A stretch of DNA of 64,000 nt from Rahnella variigena (lineage in GTDB: Bacteria > Pseudomonadota > Gammaproteobacteria > Enterobacterales > Enterobacteriaceae). The stretch lies in contig NZ_NSDJ01000001.1 in NCBI RefSeq assembly GCF_003610915.1, positions 806,001 through 870,000 on the forward strand. The letters run 5' to 3'. Under the pieces are notes generated by a model, which did no database searches, was not told the DNA's origin, and saw only the letters and a list, made by a program, of their open reading frames with translations. Made by a program: the position numbers and the translations under genes. Positions within the stretch are counted from its first letter, which is position 1, and every line of letters starts with the position of its first letter. Positions 40,777 to 51,469 of this stretch are shown here, piece after piece.

Positions 40777-41085
40777 AAAAACTCCCGTTGTTCCTGATTT
40801 ATTCATGAATACCGAAATTGAGGCCTGATTTTATTTCAAATTTTTCGGATCCCTTATCGGTTAAATGTTATCAGCCTGATCAGCTCTGGTTAGCCAGTAT
40901 CGATTTTCGTACACCCAGCGTTACACCGCTGGCTTATCCTGCTGCCAGTCGGCAGACGGGATAGTTCACTGCGATACTCGCTTATTCATCTTAATTTGTT
41001 AACTTATGCGCCGCCGCCCGTGCGGCCGGTTTTACTGGTTATTTGTTCTGCACTTTTCCATCACTGTCTGATAATGAACTGAAAA
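40777..41085. other. Intergenic region between fpr and emrD
   Basis: 309 bases with no gene, holding the divergent promoters of fpr and emrD. Two tandem hairpins are seen: CCAGCG-TTACAC-CGCTGG at 40915-40932 and CTGCC-AGTC-GGCAG at 40942-40955. The emrD ATG lacks a clear ribosome site. Confidence 0.5.
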
Positions 41086-42279
41086 ATGAAAAAACTGGAA
41101 AACATTCACCTGCTTGTAATGCTGATTTTGCTGGTCGCTGTTGGCCAGATGGCGCAAACCATTTATGTGCCGAATATCGCGGATATGGCAACCAGTCTGG
41201 CGGTGAAACCCGGTGCCGTGCAGCGTGTGATGGCGGCCTATCTGCTGACGTACGGCGGCTCACAGCTGATTTACGGACCGCTCTCCGATAACATCGGGCG
41301 CAGACCGGTGATCCTGACCGGTCTGATGATTTTCCTGATTGGCGCGGCGGGCGCAATGATGTCGACCAGTCTGAATATGCTGATCCTGGCCAGTGCGGTT
41401 CAGGGGCTGGGTACCGGCGTGGCGGGCGTGATGGCGCGCACCATGCCGCGTGATTTGTACAGCGGCGGCGCACTGCGTCATGCCAACAGCCTGCTGAACA
41501 TGGGAATTCTGGTGAGTCCGCTGCTGGCGCCGGTCATCGGCGGGGCTTTGTCTGCGTGGCTGGGCTGGCGTGCAAGCTTTGGTTTTCTGCTGATCCTGTG
41601 CGCGGGCGTGGCGTTTTCTATGTACCGCTGGCTGCCTGAAACCCGTCCGGGATTCACGGCTGATAATCCGCCGCGTAAAATGCTCGCCAGCCTGCGTTTA
41701 CTCCTGGCCGACGCCAATTTCAGCCGCTATCTGGTAATGCTGGTGGGTGCGCTGGCCGGTGTGGCAGTTTTCGAAGCCAGTTGTGGCGTGCTGATGGGCG
41801 GTGTTCTCGGACTGAGCGGCGTGATGGTCAGCATCCTGTTTATCCTGCCGATCCCCGCGGCATTCTTTGGTGCCTGGTATGCCGGGCGTACCGAAAAAAG
41901 TTTCCAGCAGCTGATGTGGCATTCGGTCATCAGTTGTCTGCTGGCCGGGCTGGCGATGTGGATCCCGGGCTGGCTGGGCATCATGAATATCTGGACGCTG
42001 ATCGTTCCCGCTTCTCTGTTCTTCTTCGGCGCTGGGATGTTGTTCCCACTGGCAACTACCGGTGCAATGGAGCCTTTTCCGTATCTGGCGGGTGCGGCGG
42101 GTGCGCTGGTGGGTGGCCTGCAAAATATGGGCTCAGGGCTGGTGGCGTGGATGTCCGCGATGTTGCCGCAAACCGGTCAGTTCAGTCTGGGCTTGCTGAT
42201 GTTTGCGATGGCGGTGCTGATCTTGCTGTGCTGGTGGCCAATGTCCAACCGGCAGCAGGAGCAGGGCCACACGGTCTGA
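41086..42279 (+). CDS. emrD: Multidrug efflux MFS transporter EmrD
   Basis: A 397-residue transporter with 12 predicted membrane helices. The start LLVMLILLVAVGQMAQTIYVPNIADMA and the motif YGPLSDNIGRRPVIL (MFS motif A) match EmrD, as do MEPFPYLAGAAGALVGGLQN and the TMPRDLY segment. EmrD exports uncouplers and amphipathic compounds by proton antiport in E. coli. Here it lies between fpr and glpX, unlike in E. coli. Confidence 0.92.
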   Translation: MKKLENIHLLVMLILLVAVGQMAQTIYVPNIADMATSLAVKPGAVQRVMAAYLLTYGGSQLIYGPLSDNIGRRPVILTGLMIFLIGAAGAMMSTSLNMLILASAVQGLGTGVAGVMARTMPRDLYSGGALRHANSLLNMGILVSPLLAPVIGGALSAWLGWRASFGFLLILCAGVAFSMYRWLPETRPGFTADNPPRKMLASLRLLLADANFSRYLVMLVGALAGVAVFEASCGVLMGGVLGLSGVMVSILFILPIPAAFFGAWYAGRTEKSFQQLMWHSVISCLLAGLAMWIPGWLGIMNIWTLIVPASLFFFGAGMLFPLATTGAMEPFPYLAGAAGALVGGLQNMGSGLVAWMSAMLPQTGQFSLGLLMFAMAVLILLCWWPMSNRQQEQGHTV

Positions 42280-42296
42280 TACTGTTTCCGGCGCAT

Positions 42297-42326
42297 AAAA
42301 AAAGCAGAGCCTGAGCTCTGCTTTTT
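42297..42326. terminator. Rho-independent terminator, bidirectional
   Basis: AAAGCAGAGC-CTGA-GCTCTGCTTT with A and T runs on both sides, between convergent emrD and glpX. Confidence 0.88.
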
Positions 42327-42343
42327 GTCTTTAAGGCATCCGG

Positions 42344-43354
42344 TCAGATAATAAATTCGTGCAACGCGGCGTCTTTACGGTCGAGATAATGCGTCGAGCG
42401 TATACGACGGATGGTGCGGGATTTACCGCGGATCAGCAGCGTTTCGGTGGTCGCCATATTCCCCGTGCGGCTGATGCCTTCCAGCAAATCGCCTTTGGTA
42501 ATGCCGGTCGCGGAGAAAATCACGTTATCGTTGCGCGCCATATCATCAAGCAGCAGCACTTTACCGGCTTCAATCCCCATCGCCTGGCAACGCGCCAGCT
42601 CATCTTCGCCCATGCGGCGGTTTTCCGGTGTATCGCCTTTCACGTGATGACGTGCCAGTAAACGGCCTTGCATATCACCATCCAGCGCGCGGATCACTGC
42701 AGCGGAAATCACCCCTTCAGGTGCGCCGCCGATGCCGTACAACACGTCCACTTCGCTTTCCGGCATACAGGTCAGAATAGTTGCCGCCACGTCACCGTCC
42801 GGGAATGCGAACACACGCACGCCGGAGGCCAGCATTTCACGGATAGCGTCGTCATGGCGTGGTTTCGCCAAAACAGCCACAGTCAGTTCTGTCAGGGGTT
42901 TATCCAGCGCTCTGGCTACATTTGCCAGATTCTCAGCCAGCGTCAGGTTCAGATCGATAGCGCCTTTGGCACCCGGCCCGACGGCGATTTTTTCCATGTA
43001 CATGTCCGGCGCATTGAGGAAAGACCCTTTGTCGCCGACGGCCAGAACGGCCAGTGCGTTGGATTGTCCCATTGCAGTCATGCGCGTACCCTCAATCGGA
43101 TCGACCGCGATATCCACCGCATCGCCATTCCCGGTACCGACCTTTTCACCGATATACAGCATCGGCGCTTCATCAATTTCCCCTTCGCCAATGACGATAG
43201 TGCCGTCGATATCGACTTTGTTGAGCATGATGCGCATGGACTGAACGGCAGCGTTGTCGGCGAGGTTTTTATCACCCCGGCCCAGCCATTTATAACCGGC
43301 GAGCGCGGCAGCTTCGGTCACGCGGGAGAACTCGATTGCTAATTCACGTTTCAT
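42344..43354 (-). CDS. glpX: Fructose-1,6-bisphosphatase class II
   Basis: GlpX dephosphorylates fructose 1,6-bisphosphate in gluconeogenesis, so it complements glycerol use. The 336-residue product starts MKRELAIEFSRVTEAAALAGY and has IDGTIVIGEGEIDEAPML and AVDPIEGTRMTAMGQ metal-binding motifs. The ATG at 43354 gives the exact family length; the frame is open 54 codons further upstream but without similarity. A terminator separates it from glpK, although the gene order glpF-glpK-glpX is kept. Confidence 0.96.
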   Translation of the reverse strand: MKRELAIEFSRVTEAAALAGYKWLGRGDKNLADNAAVQSMRIMLNKVDIDGTIVIGEGEIDEAPMLYIGEKVGTGNGDAVDIAVDPIEGTRMTAMGQSNALAVLAVGDKGSFLNAPDMYMEKIAVGPGAKGAIDLNLTLAENLANVARALDKPLTELTVAVLAKPRHDDAIREMLASGVRVFAFPDGDVAATILTCMPESEVDVLYGIGGAPEGVISAAVIRALDGDMQGRLLARHHVKGDTPENRRMGEDELARCQAMGIEAGKVLLLDDMARNDNVIFSATGITKGDLLEGISRTGNMATTETLLIRGKSRTIRRIRSTHYLDRKDAALHEFII

Positions 43355-43437
43355 TGGAAAGCCTGTAGAAAGAAAAAAAGAGGTCGGTGAGGCAGGGCTC
43401 ATCTGTGGAGCGATTTTAGCACAACGGGGAATCGGCA

Positions 43438-43464
43438 TAAAAAAACTCCCCGTGCGGGGAGTTT
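43438..43464 (-). terminator. Rho-independent terminator of glpFK
   Basis: AAACTCCCC/GGGGAGTTT stem with a four-base loop, followed on the minus strand by a run of T. It lies between glpK and glpX. Confidence 0.87.
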
Positions 43465-43494
43465 CAGAAAGGTGTTGGCGATAATATCCGGCGA

Positions 43495-45063
<1,569 letters not shown>

Positions 45064-45912
45064 TCAGGCCTTACGCTGTTTGGTTGGCTGCGGTGCTTTA
45101 TCTTCAACCGGCACATTAATCTGATGTGGCAGATTGCGACTAATCAACGCTTTATAACCGGCGGCACCCAGGGCAGCACCCACCAGCGGACCGAAAATTG
45201 GCACCAGGAAATAAGGGATATCGCGGGCACCGGTAAAGGCGACTTTGCCCCAGCCAGCGAAGTAGGCGAAAAGTTTAGGACCGAAGTCACGCGCAGGGTT
45301 CAGGGCGAATCCGGTCAGTGGCCCCATTGATGCGCCGATAACTGCAATCAGAATACCGATCAGCAGCGGTGCCAGCGGGCCACGCGGCAGGCCGTTACCG
45401 TCGTCAGTCAGGCCGAGGATCAGCGCCATCAGAACTGCAGTAATCACGGTTTCAACGAAGAATGCCTGTAATACGCTGATGTGCGGGTTTGGATAGGTCG
45501 AGAAGATACCGGCCAGATCCAGACTTTCGACACTGCCGCGCACCATGTTGTGGCTTTGCTCGAAATCGAAGAACAGATTGTAATAAAGGCCGTAGACCAG
45601 TGCGGCGGCACAGAAGGCGCCTGCAACCTGTGCGATGATGTAAGGCAGAACTTTGCGTCCTTCAAAGTTCGCGAACAAACATAATGCGACGGTTACAGCC
45701 GGGTTCAGGTGTGCGCCTGAAATCGCGGCAGTCAGGTAGATGGCCATTGCCACACCAAATCCCCAGACGATACTGATTTCCCACTGGCCAAAGGATGCTC
45801 CGGCAAGTTTCAGCGCAGCAACACAGCCCGCACCGAAGAAAATGATAAGCCCGGTACCCAGAAACTCAGCGATGCACTGACCTTTTAATGTGGAACTCAT
45901 GGTTTGGCTCAT
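45064..45912 (-). CDS. glpF: Glycerol uptake facilitator
   Basis: GlpF is an aquaglyceroporin of the inner membrane. The 282-residue protein has six membrane helices and the two NPA half-helices, HLNPAVTVAL and LNPARDFGP, that line the pore. It begins the glpFK operon; the upstream gap contains GlpR-like and CRP-like sites. Confidence 0.96.
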   Translation of the reverse strand: MSQTMSSTLKGQCIAEFLGTGLIIFFGAGCVAALKLAGASFGQWEISIVWGFGVAMAIYLTAAISGAHLNPAVTVALCLFANFEGRKVLPYIIAQVAGAFCAAALVYGLYYNLFFDFEQSHNMVRGSVESLDLAGIFSTYPNPHISVLQAFFVETVITAVLMALILGLTDDGNGLPRGPLAPLLIGILIAVIGASMGPLTGFALNPARDFGPKLFAYFAGWGKVAFTGARDIPYFLVPIFGPLVGAALGAAGYKALISRNLPHQINVPVEDKAPQPTKQRKA

Positions 45913-46027
45913 AGTTTGATCCTGCTAAGGATGATGTTAATGGTTAGTTATAGTTTTTCTGTCGTGCGTACGTGAACGTAATCGGATTTTGACGTTCATC
46001 ATTAAATGAGAACGTAATGTGAATTTA

Positions 46028-46037
46028 TCGTTAACGA
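46028..46037. promoter_or_regulatory. GlpR-like operator core
   Basis: The palindrome TCGTTAACGA, the centre of the GlpR half-site pair (WATKTTCG and its complement), about 120 bases upstream of glpF. A further ACGAG occurs at 46044-46048. Assignment by motif and position. Confidence 0.5.
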
Positions 46038-46067
46038 GCATAAACGAGAAATAGCGAAATCAAATTT

Positions 46068-46083
46068 TGTGTGTCGTGTCATA
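46068..46083. promoter_or_regulatory. CRP-like site upstream of glpF
   Basis: TGTGT-N6-TCATA resembles the CRP consensus TGTGA-N6-TCACA (eight of ten). The glpFK operon of E. coli is CRP-activated. Confidence 0.5.
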
Positions 46084-46488
46084 AAAATGAGCGATTTCGC
46101 GTATTGGCTTAACTTGATGTAGAGCAAAAAGCACAGGGTTTAACATTTTATACGGGCGTTTGAGCCAAACGAACACCCCGCCGCATAGCACTACGGCGGC
46201 TAAGGTTATTCGGTATTAAGGACGATTTCTGGTAAGCGGTACCGCTTTTTAAGCATTTCCTGATACCCGGCACTGTTAAATTGCAACAGACTGCGTGGAT
46301 AAAGGGGTTCTGGGTAGACAGGGCAAAGCTGGCTACATACAATCACCCGTTAAGACACCCGACGTTTATACGAAATTTTGAATTGAATTCGTTATGAAAA
46401 TCGACGGAGTGCAGGAATTTTTGAGCCGTGTCCGGACGATGCGGCAGAACATAAGATGTGCGCCTTGCGAACATAAGGGGACCGAAAA

Positions 46489-46728
46489 ATGTCATTTGAA
46501 GTATTTGAGAAATTAGAAGCTAAAGTTCAGCAAGCGATTGATACCATCACTCTGTTGCAGATGGAAATCGAAGAACTGAAAGAGCAGAACAACACCTTGT
46601 CTCAGGAAGTTCAGCAGGCCAGCGGCAATCACGAGTCTCTGGTGCGTGAAAACGCGCAGCTGAAAGAAGAACAACACGTCTGGCAGGATCGTCTGCGTGC
46701 ACTGTTGGGAAAAATGGAAGAAGTCTGA
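46489..46728 (+). CDS. zapB: Cell division protein ZapB
   Basis: ZapB is a short coiled-coil protein that joins the Z-ring through ZapA and links it to MatP. The 79-residue product is almost entirely coiled coil ([29 protein letters not shown]), of family length. An AAGGGGA ribosome site precedes the ATG. Confidence 0.96.
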   Translation: MSFEVFEKLEAKVQQAIDTITLLQMEIEELKEQNNTLSQEVQQASGNHESLVRENAQLKEEQHVWQDRLRALLGKMEEV

Positions 46729-46746
46729 GTACTTCCGCCATTCAAT

Positions 46747-46775
46747 GAAAAAGGACGCCTCGGCGTCCTTTTTTG
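46747..46775. terminator. Rho-independent terminator, bidirectional
   Basis: AAGGACGC-CTCG-GCGTCCTT with A and T runs, between convergent zapB and rraA. Confidence 0.88.
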
Positions 46776-46792
46776 TGGCTGAAAACAGCGGT

Positions 46793-47284
<492 letters not shown>

Positions 47285-47398
47285 TCATCTGGTTGCTGCA
47301 TGAGTGTTCAGTATATCCCTTTCCGGCAGATGTTGGCAAAATCATCAATTGTTAAATGTGAAAAGCAGCCCGATAAACGCACATCAGGCCAACTTTAC

Positions 47399-48325
47399 TC
47401 AGTTGAGCAACAGACCCATCGCAAACAAGATGTTAGTCAGTAACGCCGCTTTTACCATATGTTCCAGAAGGGGACGTACTTCGGTGGATGTTTTAGCGCG
47501 CATCACACGCAGGACGTGTTTTGCCAGCATCGGAATCGCCAGAATAAACAACCAGCCAGTCCAGTGATGCAGATGCACGGCGGAGAATATCGCCAGACAC
47601 ACGACAGCGGCCGTCAAAATGGTTGCATGATAGCGGCGGGCATTGACCGGGCCGAGACGTACAGCCAGCGTGTTCTTGCCATTCGCACTGTCGGTTTCGA
47701 TATCGCGCAAATTATTGATATTGAGCACCGCGGTCGAGAGCAAACCGGTCGCCGTCGCCGGTAACATCACGATCCAGTCGAAATAACCCGCCTGCAAATA
47801 GAATGTGCCCGCGACGCTTATCCAGCCGAAGAAAATCAGCACGGAAATATCACCCAGTCCCATGTAACCGTAAGGGCGCGTGCCGACGGTATAGGTGATG
47901 GCGGCGCCAATCGAGAGCAGACCGAGGATCAGAAAACCTACCACGTCGCTCGGTTTGTGGCAGGCAACGGCAATCAGTGCAATCCCGCAAACGATGGTCA
48001 GCGCAATAGTCAGCATGATGGCGCGCTTCATTTGTGCGGCCGTAATCAGGCCTTTTTGCATACCGCGCAATGGCCCGACGCGATCGGGGGTATCGCTGCC
48101 TTTTTCGGCGTCGCCATAGTCATTTGCCAGATTCGACAAAATTTGCAGACATCCGGCAGTCAGAAGTGCCAGAAGCGCGATAAGCGGATGGAAAACGCCT
48201 TGCAGGCTGGCAATGGCAGACCCCATGACGATAGAGGCAAAAGCCAGGGGCAACGTTTTTGGACGCAGGCTTTCCAGCCACGCGCGGGCAGGCGTTGTCG
48301 GGGTGCAGGGAGTCATTGTGCTCAT
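47399..48325 (-). CDS. menA: 1,4-dihydroxy-2-naphthoate octaprenyltransferase
   Basis: MenA attaches the octaprenyl chain to 1,4-dihydroxy-2-naphthoate in menaquinone synthesis. The 308-residue UbiA-family membrane protein has about eight helices and the two aspartate-rich motifs, NLANDYGDAEKGSDTPDR and NINNLRDIETDSANGK. Length fits. Confidence 0.95.
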   Translation of the reverse strand: MSTMTPCTPTTPARAWLESLRPKTLPLAFASIVMGSAIASLQGVFHPLIALLALLTAGCLQILSNLANDYGDAEKGSDTPDRVGPLRGMQKGLITAAQMKRAIMLTIALTIVCGIALIAVACHKPSDVVGFLILGLLSIGAAITYTVGTRPYGYMGLGDISVLIFFGWISVAGTFYLQAGYFDWIVMLPATATGLLSTAVLNINNLRDIETDSANGKNTLAVRLGPVNARRYHATILTAAVVCLAIFSAVHLHHWTGWLFILAIPMLAKHVLRVMRAKTSTEVRPLLEHMVKAALLTNILFAMGLLLN

Positions 48326-48363
48326 AGGTGATTTCGCTCAGGTGAAGAATCAGTCCGAAATCT

Positions 48364-48394
48364 AAAAAAAATCAGGGAGGCAAACGCCTCCCTG
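48364..48394 (-). terminator. Rho-independent terminator of hslVU
   Basis: CAGGGAGGC/GCCTCCCTG stem with a four-base loop followed on the minus strand by a run of eight T. Confidence 0.88.
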
Positions 48395-48422
48395 AAGATC
48401 ACTTTCGGAACGTATGAGCAAA

Positions 48423-49757
48423 TTATAAGATAAAACGGCTCAGATCTTCATCAGCTACCAGCTGGTCAAGGTGGCTTCTAACATAATCTGCATCAATGTT
48501 TATAGAGATTCCGTTACTTTCACTCGCGTCATAGGAGATATCCTCCATCAAACGCTCCAGAACGGTATGCAGACGACGTGCACCAATGTTCTCGGTGGTT
48601 TCGTTCACCTGCCATGCTGCTTCGGCAATACGACGGATACCGTCAGCCGTGAAATCAATGGTCACGCCTTCGGTCGCCATCAATGCTTTGTACTGATGAG
48701 TCAGCGAAGCACTCGGCTCGGTCAGGATGCGCTCGAAGTCTTCAGTCGACAGCGCCTGCAGTTCCACACGGATTGGCAGACGGCCCTGCAATTCAGGGAT
48801 CAGGTCTGACGGGCTGGCAGTCTGGAAAGCACCGGAGGCGATAAACAGGATGTGATCCGTTTTCACCATGCCGTGCTTGGTCGAAACCGTGCAGCCTTCT
48901 ACCAGTGGCAGCAGGTCGCGCTGAACACCTTCACGGGAAACGTCAGGACCGGAGCTTTGGCCGCCGCGTTTACAGATTTTATCGATCTCATCAATAAACA
49001 CGATACCGTGCTGTTCAACGGCTTCAATCGCCTGTTCTTTCAGCTCTTCCGGGTTCACCAGTTTTGCCGCTTCTTCCTCAATCAGCAGCTTATACGCTTC
49101 TTTGATTTTCAGTTTGCGCGGTTTCTGTTTCTGAGCCCCCATGCTCTGGAACATCGACTGGAGCTGATTAGTCATTTCTTCCATGCCCGGAGGGGACATG
49201 ATTTCAACGCCCATCGGACCGGATGCCAGACTGATTTCGATTTCTTTATCGTCGAGCTGGCCTTCACGCAGTTTCTTGCGGAAGTTCTGGCGTGCAGCAG
49301 AAGGTTCCTGCGCTTCGTCGGCCTGTCCCCAGTTATTTTTCGCTGGCGGGATCAGCACGTCGAGAATGCGCTCTTCAGCCATTTCTTCGGCACGGTAACG
49401 GTTTTTCTCAATCGATTGCAGGCGCACCATTTTCACGGCGGAATCGGTCAGATCGCGGATAATAGAGTCTACTTCTTTACCGACATAACCCACTTCGGTG
49501 AATTTGGTCGCTTCAACTTTGATGAACGGCGCATTAGCCAGTTTGGCCAGGCGACGCGCGATTTCGGTTTTACCGACACCGGTCGGGCCGATCATCAGAA
49601 TATTTTTCGGGGTGACTTCGTGGCGCAGCGCTTCATCAAGCTGCATACGGCGCCAGCGGTTACGCAAAGCAATGGCCACGGCGCGTTTCGCTTTATCCTG
49701 GCCAATGATGTAGCTGTCTAACTCGCTGACAATCTCGCGCGGGGTCATCTCAGACAT
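48423..49757 (-). CDS. hslU: ATP-dependent protease ATPase subunit HslU
   Basis: HslU is the AAA+ unfoldase ring that feeds substrates into HslV. The 444-residue product has Walker [15 protein letters not shown] near residue 57-70, the I-domain insertion (about 110-240), Walker B IVFIDEID, sensor-type IASGAFQ, and the C-terminal LSRFIL tail that docks into HslV. It follows hslV by 12 bases. Confidence 0.97.
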   Translation of the reverse strand: MSEMTPREIVSELDSYIIGQDKAKRAVAIALRNRWRRMQLDEALRHEVTPKNILMIGPTGVGKTEIARRLAKLANAPFIKVEATKFTEVGYVGKEVDSIIRDLTDSAVKMVRLQSIEKNRYRAEEMAEERILDVLIPPAKNNWGQADEAQEPSAARQNFRKKLREGQLDDKEIEISLASGPMGVEIMSPPGMEEMTNQLQSMFQSMGAQKQKPRKLKIKEAYKLLIEEEAAKLVNPEELKEQAIEAVEQHGIVFIDEIDKICKRGGQSSGPDVSREGVQRDLLPLVEGCTVSTKHGMVKTDHILFIASGAFQTASPSDLIPELQGRLPIRVELQALSTEDFERILTEPSASLTHQYKALMATEGVTIDFTADGIRRIAEAAWQVNETTENIGARRLHTVLERLMEDISYDASESNGISINIDADYVRSHLDQLVADEDLSRFIL

Positions 49758-49769
49758 AATTTTCGATCC

Positions 49770-50300
49770 TTACGCTTTAGAAGACAATTCTTCGATAGTG
49801 TGGAATTGGTTGGTGTAGATGCAGATGTCACCGGCGATGCTCAGCGATTTTTCGACGATGTCGCGTGCTTCAAGCTCTGAGTTTTCCAGCAATGCACGGG
49901 CTGCCGCTTGCGCGTACGGGCCACCGGAACCAATCGCGATCAGATCGTTTTCAGGCTGTATAACGTCACCGTTACCGCTGATGATAAGGGATGCGTTTTC
50001 ATCGGCCACGGCCAGAAGGGCTTCCAGACGACGTAACATACGGTCAGTACGCCAGTCTTTTGCCAGTTCAACGGCGGCTTTCACCAGATGACCCTGGTGC
50101 ATTTCCAGTTTGCGTTCGAACAGCTCAAACAGCGTGAAGGCATCAGCAGTACCGCCAGCAAAACCGGCGATCACTTTGTCGTTATACAGGCGACGTACTT
50201 TTTTGACGTTGCCCTTCATGACGGTATTTCCCAATGTGGCCTGGCCATCACCACCAATAACGACCTTGCCGTTGCGGCGTACACTTACAATTGTTGTCAC
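49770..50300 (-). CDS. hslV: ATP-dependent protease subunit HslV
   Basis: HslV is the proteasome-like peptidase; after Met removal its N-terminal threonine (TTIVSVRR) is the nucleophile. The 176-residue product has the expected [15 protein letters not shown] and [11 protein letters not shown]. The frame runs open to 50351, but processing needs the threonine at position 2: the GTG at 50300 has GAGGAA six bases upstream and is the start. The start codon GTG is unusual for this gene. A stem-loop lies at 50332-50347 in its leader. Confidence 0.96.
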   Translation of the reverse strand: MTTIVSVRRNGKVVIGGDGQATLGNTVMKGNVKKVRRLYNDKVIAGFAGGTADAFTLFELFERKLEMHQGHLVKAAVELAKDWRTDRMLRRLEALLAVADENASLIISGNGDVIQPENDLIAIGSGGPYAQAAARALLENSELEARDIVEKSLSIAGDICIYTNQFHTIEELSSKA

Positions 50301-50331
50301 GAGCGGTTCCTCGTTGCAGACGGAAAAGATC

Positions 50332-50347
50332 CCCGCAGGTTTGCGGG
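50332..50347 (-). promoter_or_regulatory. Stem-loop in the hslVU mRNA leader
   Basis: On the mRNA strand CCCGCA-AACC-TGCGGG, about 30 bases before the hslV start. E. coli hslVU mRNA carries a comparable G/C-clamped stem-loop near its 5' end that affects mRNA stability; that this one acts alike is inference. Confidence 0.5.
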
Positions 50348-50415
50348 ACACTGAGCGTGTCTCACAAACTTACGGGGCATATTGAAAGTATAGATTGGGG
50401 AAGGATTACGGGTTT

Positions 50416-51369
50416 TCAACCCCCGGTTGCGACGGGAATGCAACCGGAGATGCCAGCGCCTTTGAGGCGCGATAGTGTGCTGTCAGCACCAGAACGGCTG
50501 TTGTACGGGCCGATGACGACGCGACTCCAGCCACCGCCGGTGGTGATCCGGCCTTCAAAACCTTCGAATGCCAGCTTGGCGCGCTGGGATTCCGCCTGCT
50601 CAGACCCTTTGAACGAACCGCACTGAACCACAAAGTGCTGGGTTTTTTCCTGCGCTTTCGGTTTTTCTGGTGCGACCTGCGTGATTGCCGCCGGTTGTTG
50701 CGGTTTCGCCACTTCTTTCGGCACCTCTTTCACCGGTTCTTTGACCTGTGGTTTCGGTTTTGGCTGAACGGCCTGTGTTTGCACCTGAGCCTGCGGCGCA
50801 CGTACTGGCTGCGTTTGCGGCGTATACGTTGGCTGCACCTGACGCGGCTGAGTCTGTACCGGTTGCTGCTGCGCGTACGTCGGCTGTTGTTGCTGAACCT
50901 GGCGCTGTGCTGGCGCTGTACGCGTTTGTGTCGCCTGATTCGGGTCGTTATACGGCACTTCCGACAATTGTGTCGGCGTCTGGCGCATATCGGCCTGCAT
51001 CTGCTCGAGCAACTGACGTTGTTCCGGTGTCAGCTGCGTCTTGGATTCTACCTGACCCCCGGCAGTCGGCTCGGTTGGCGTGGTCACGCCCATCTGGCGG
51101 TTTTCCAGCTCTTTGATGTAGCGCCAGCGTTCTTCTGGCTTAGGTGGCAATCCATTACCCGGACGGACAGGATGCGTCGGCAATACCACCGCTTCTTCAT
51201 GTTTATTGTGCGCAATAAAATAGAGGCCACCGACAAACACCACCAGCACCGCAACGGCTAACACCACCATGGTTTTGGAGATCGTTGGGGAACTGCGTTT
51301 TTTACTCCGGCTGGTACTTTTCCGCCGCGCTCCTGAGCGCCCACGGCTTACATAGTCTCTTTGTGCCAC
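50416..51369 (-). CDS. ftsN: Essential cell division protein FtsN
   Basis: FtsN triggers septal peptidoglycan synthesis through FtsA and FtsQLB/FtsWI. The 317-residue bitopic protein has a basic cytoplasmic N-terminus (MAQRDYVSRGRSGARRKS), a membrane helix at about residues 34-53, a long low-complexity linker rich in Q, P, T and V (about 120-235), and a C-terminal SPOR domain that binds denuded glycan (HFVQCGSFKGSEQAESQRAKL onward). It lies between cytR and hslV. Confidence 0.95.
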   Translation of the reverse strand: MAQRDYVSRGRSGARRKSTSRSKKRSSPTISKTMVVLAVAVLVVFVGGLYFIAHNKHEEAVVLPTHPVRPGNGLPPKPEERWRYIKELENRQMGVTTPTEPTAGGQVESKTQLTPEQRQLLEQMQADMRQTPTQLSEVPYNDPNQATQTRTAPAQRQVQQQQPTYAQQQPVQTQPRQVQPTYTPQTQPVRAPQAQVQTQAVQPKPKPQVKEPVKEVPKEVAKPQQPAAITQVAPEKPKAQEKTQHFVVQCGSFKGSEQAESQRAKLAFEGFEGRITTGGGWSRVVIGPYNSRSGADSTLSRLKGAGISGCIPVATGG

Positions 51370-51469
51370 TATCGTTTCGCTGTGTCGTGATGAATGAAGA
51401 AGTGCGTCATGTTACTCAACCCTGAACATTTACTGAAATTAAAATCACTGAACAGCCATCAAAACTGAC

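Larger units (their letters stand above)
45913..46488. other. Regulatory region between divergent glpF and zapB
   Basis: 576 bases without a supported gene. The glpF-proximal half holds a CRP-like site (46068-46083) and a GlpR-like palindrome (46028-46037), and the middle a GC-rich hairpin CCGCCG/CGGCGG (46178-46199). The zapB-proximal part shows nothing else I can name. Confidence 0.5.

Noticed and set aside
42668..43342. A 224-codon open frame antisense to glpX
   Set aside because: A histidine-rich shadow of the glpX frame; no ribosome site or family.
48852..49721. A 289-codon open frame on the plus strand
   Set aside because: It is entirely antisense to hslU, has no family resemblance, and arises from codon bias of the real gene.
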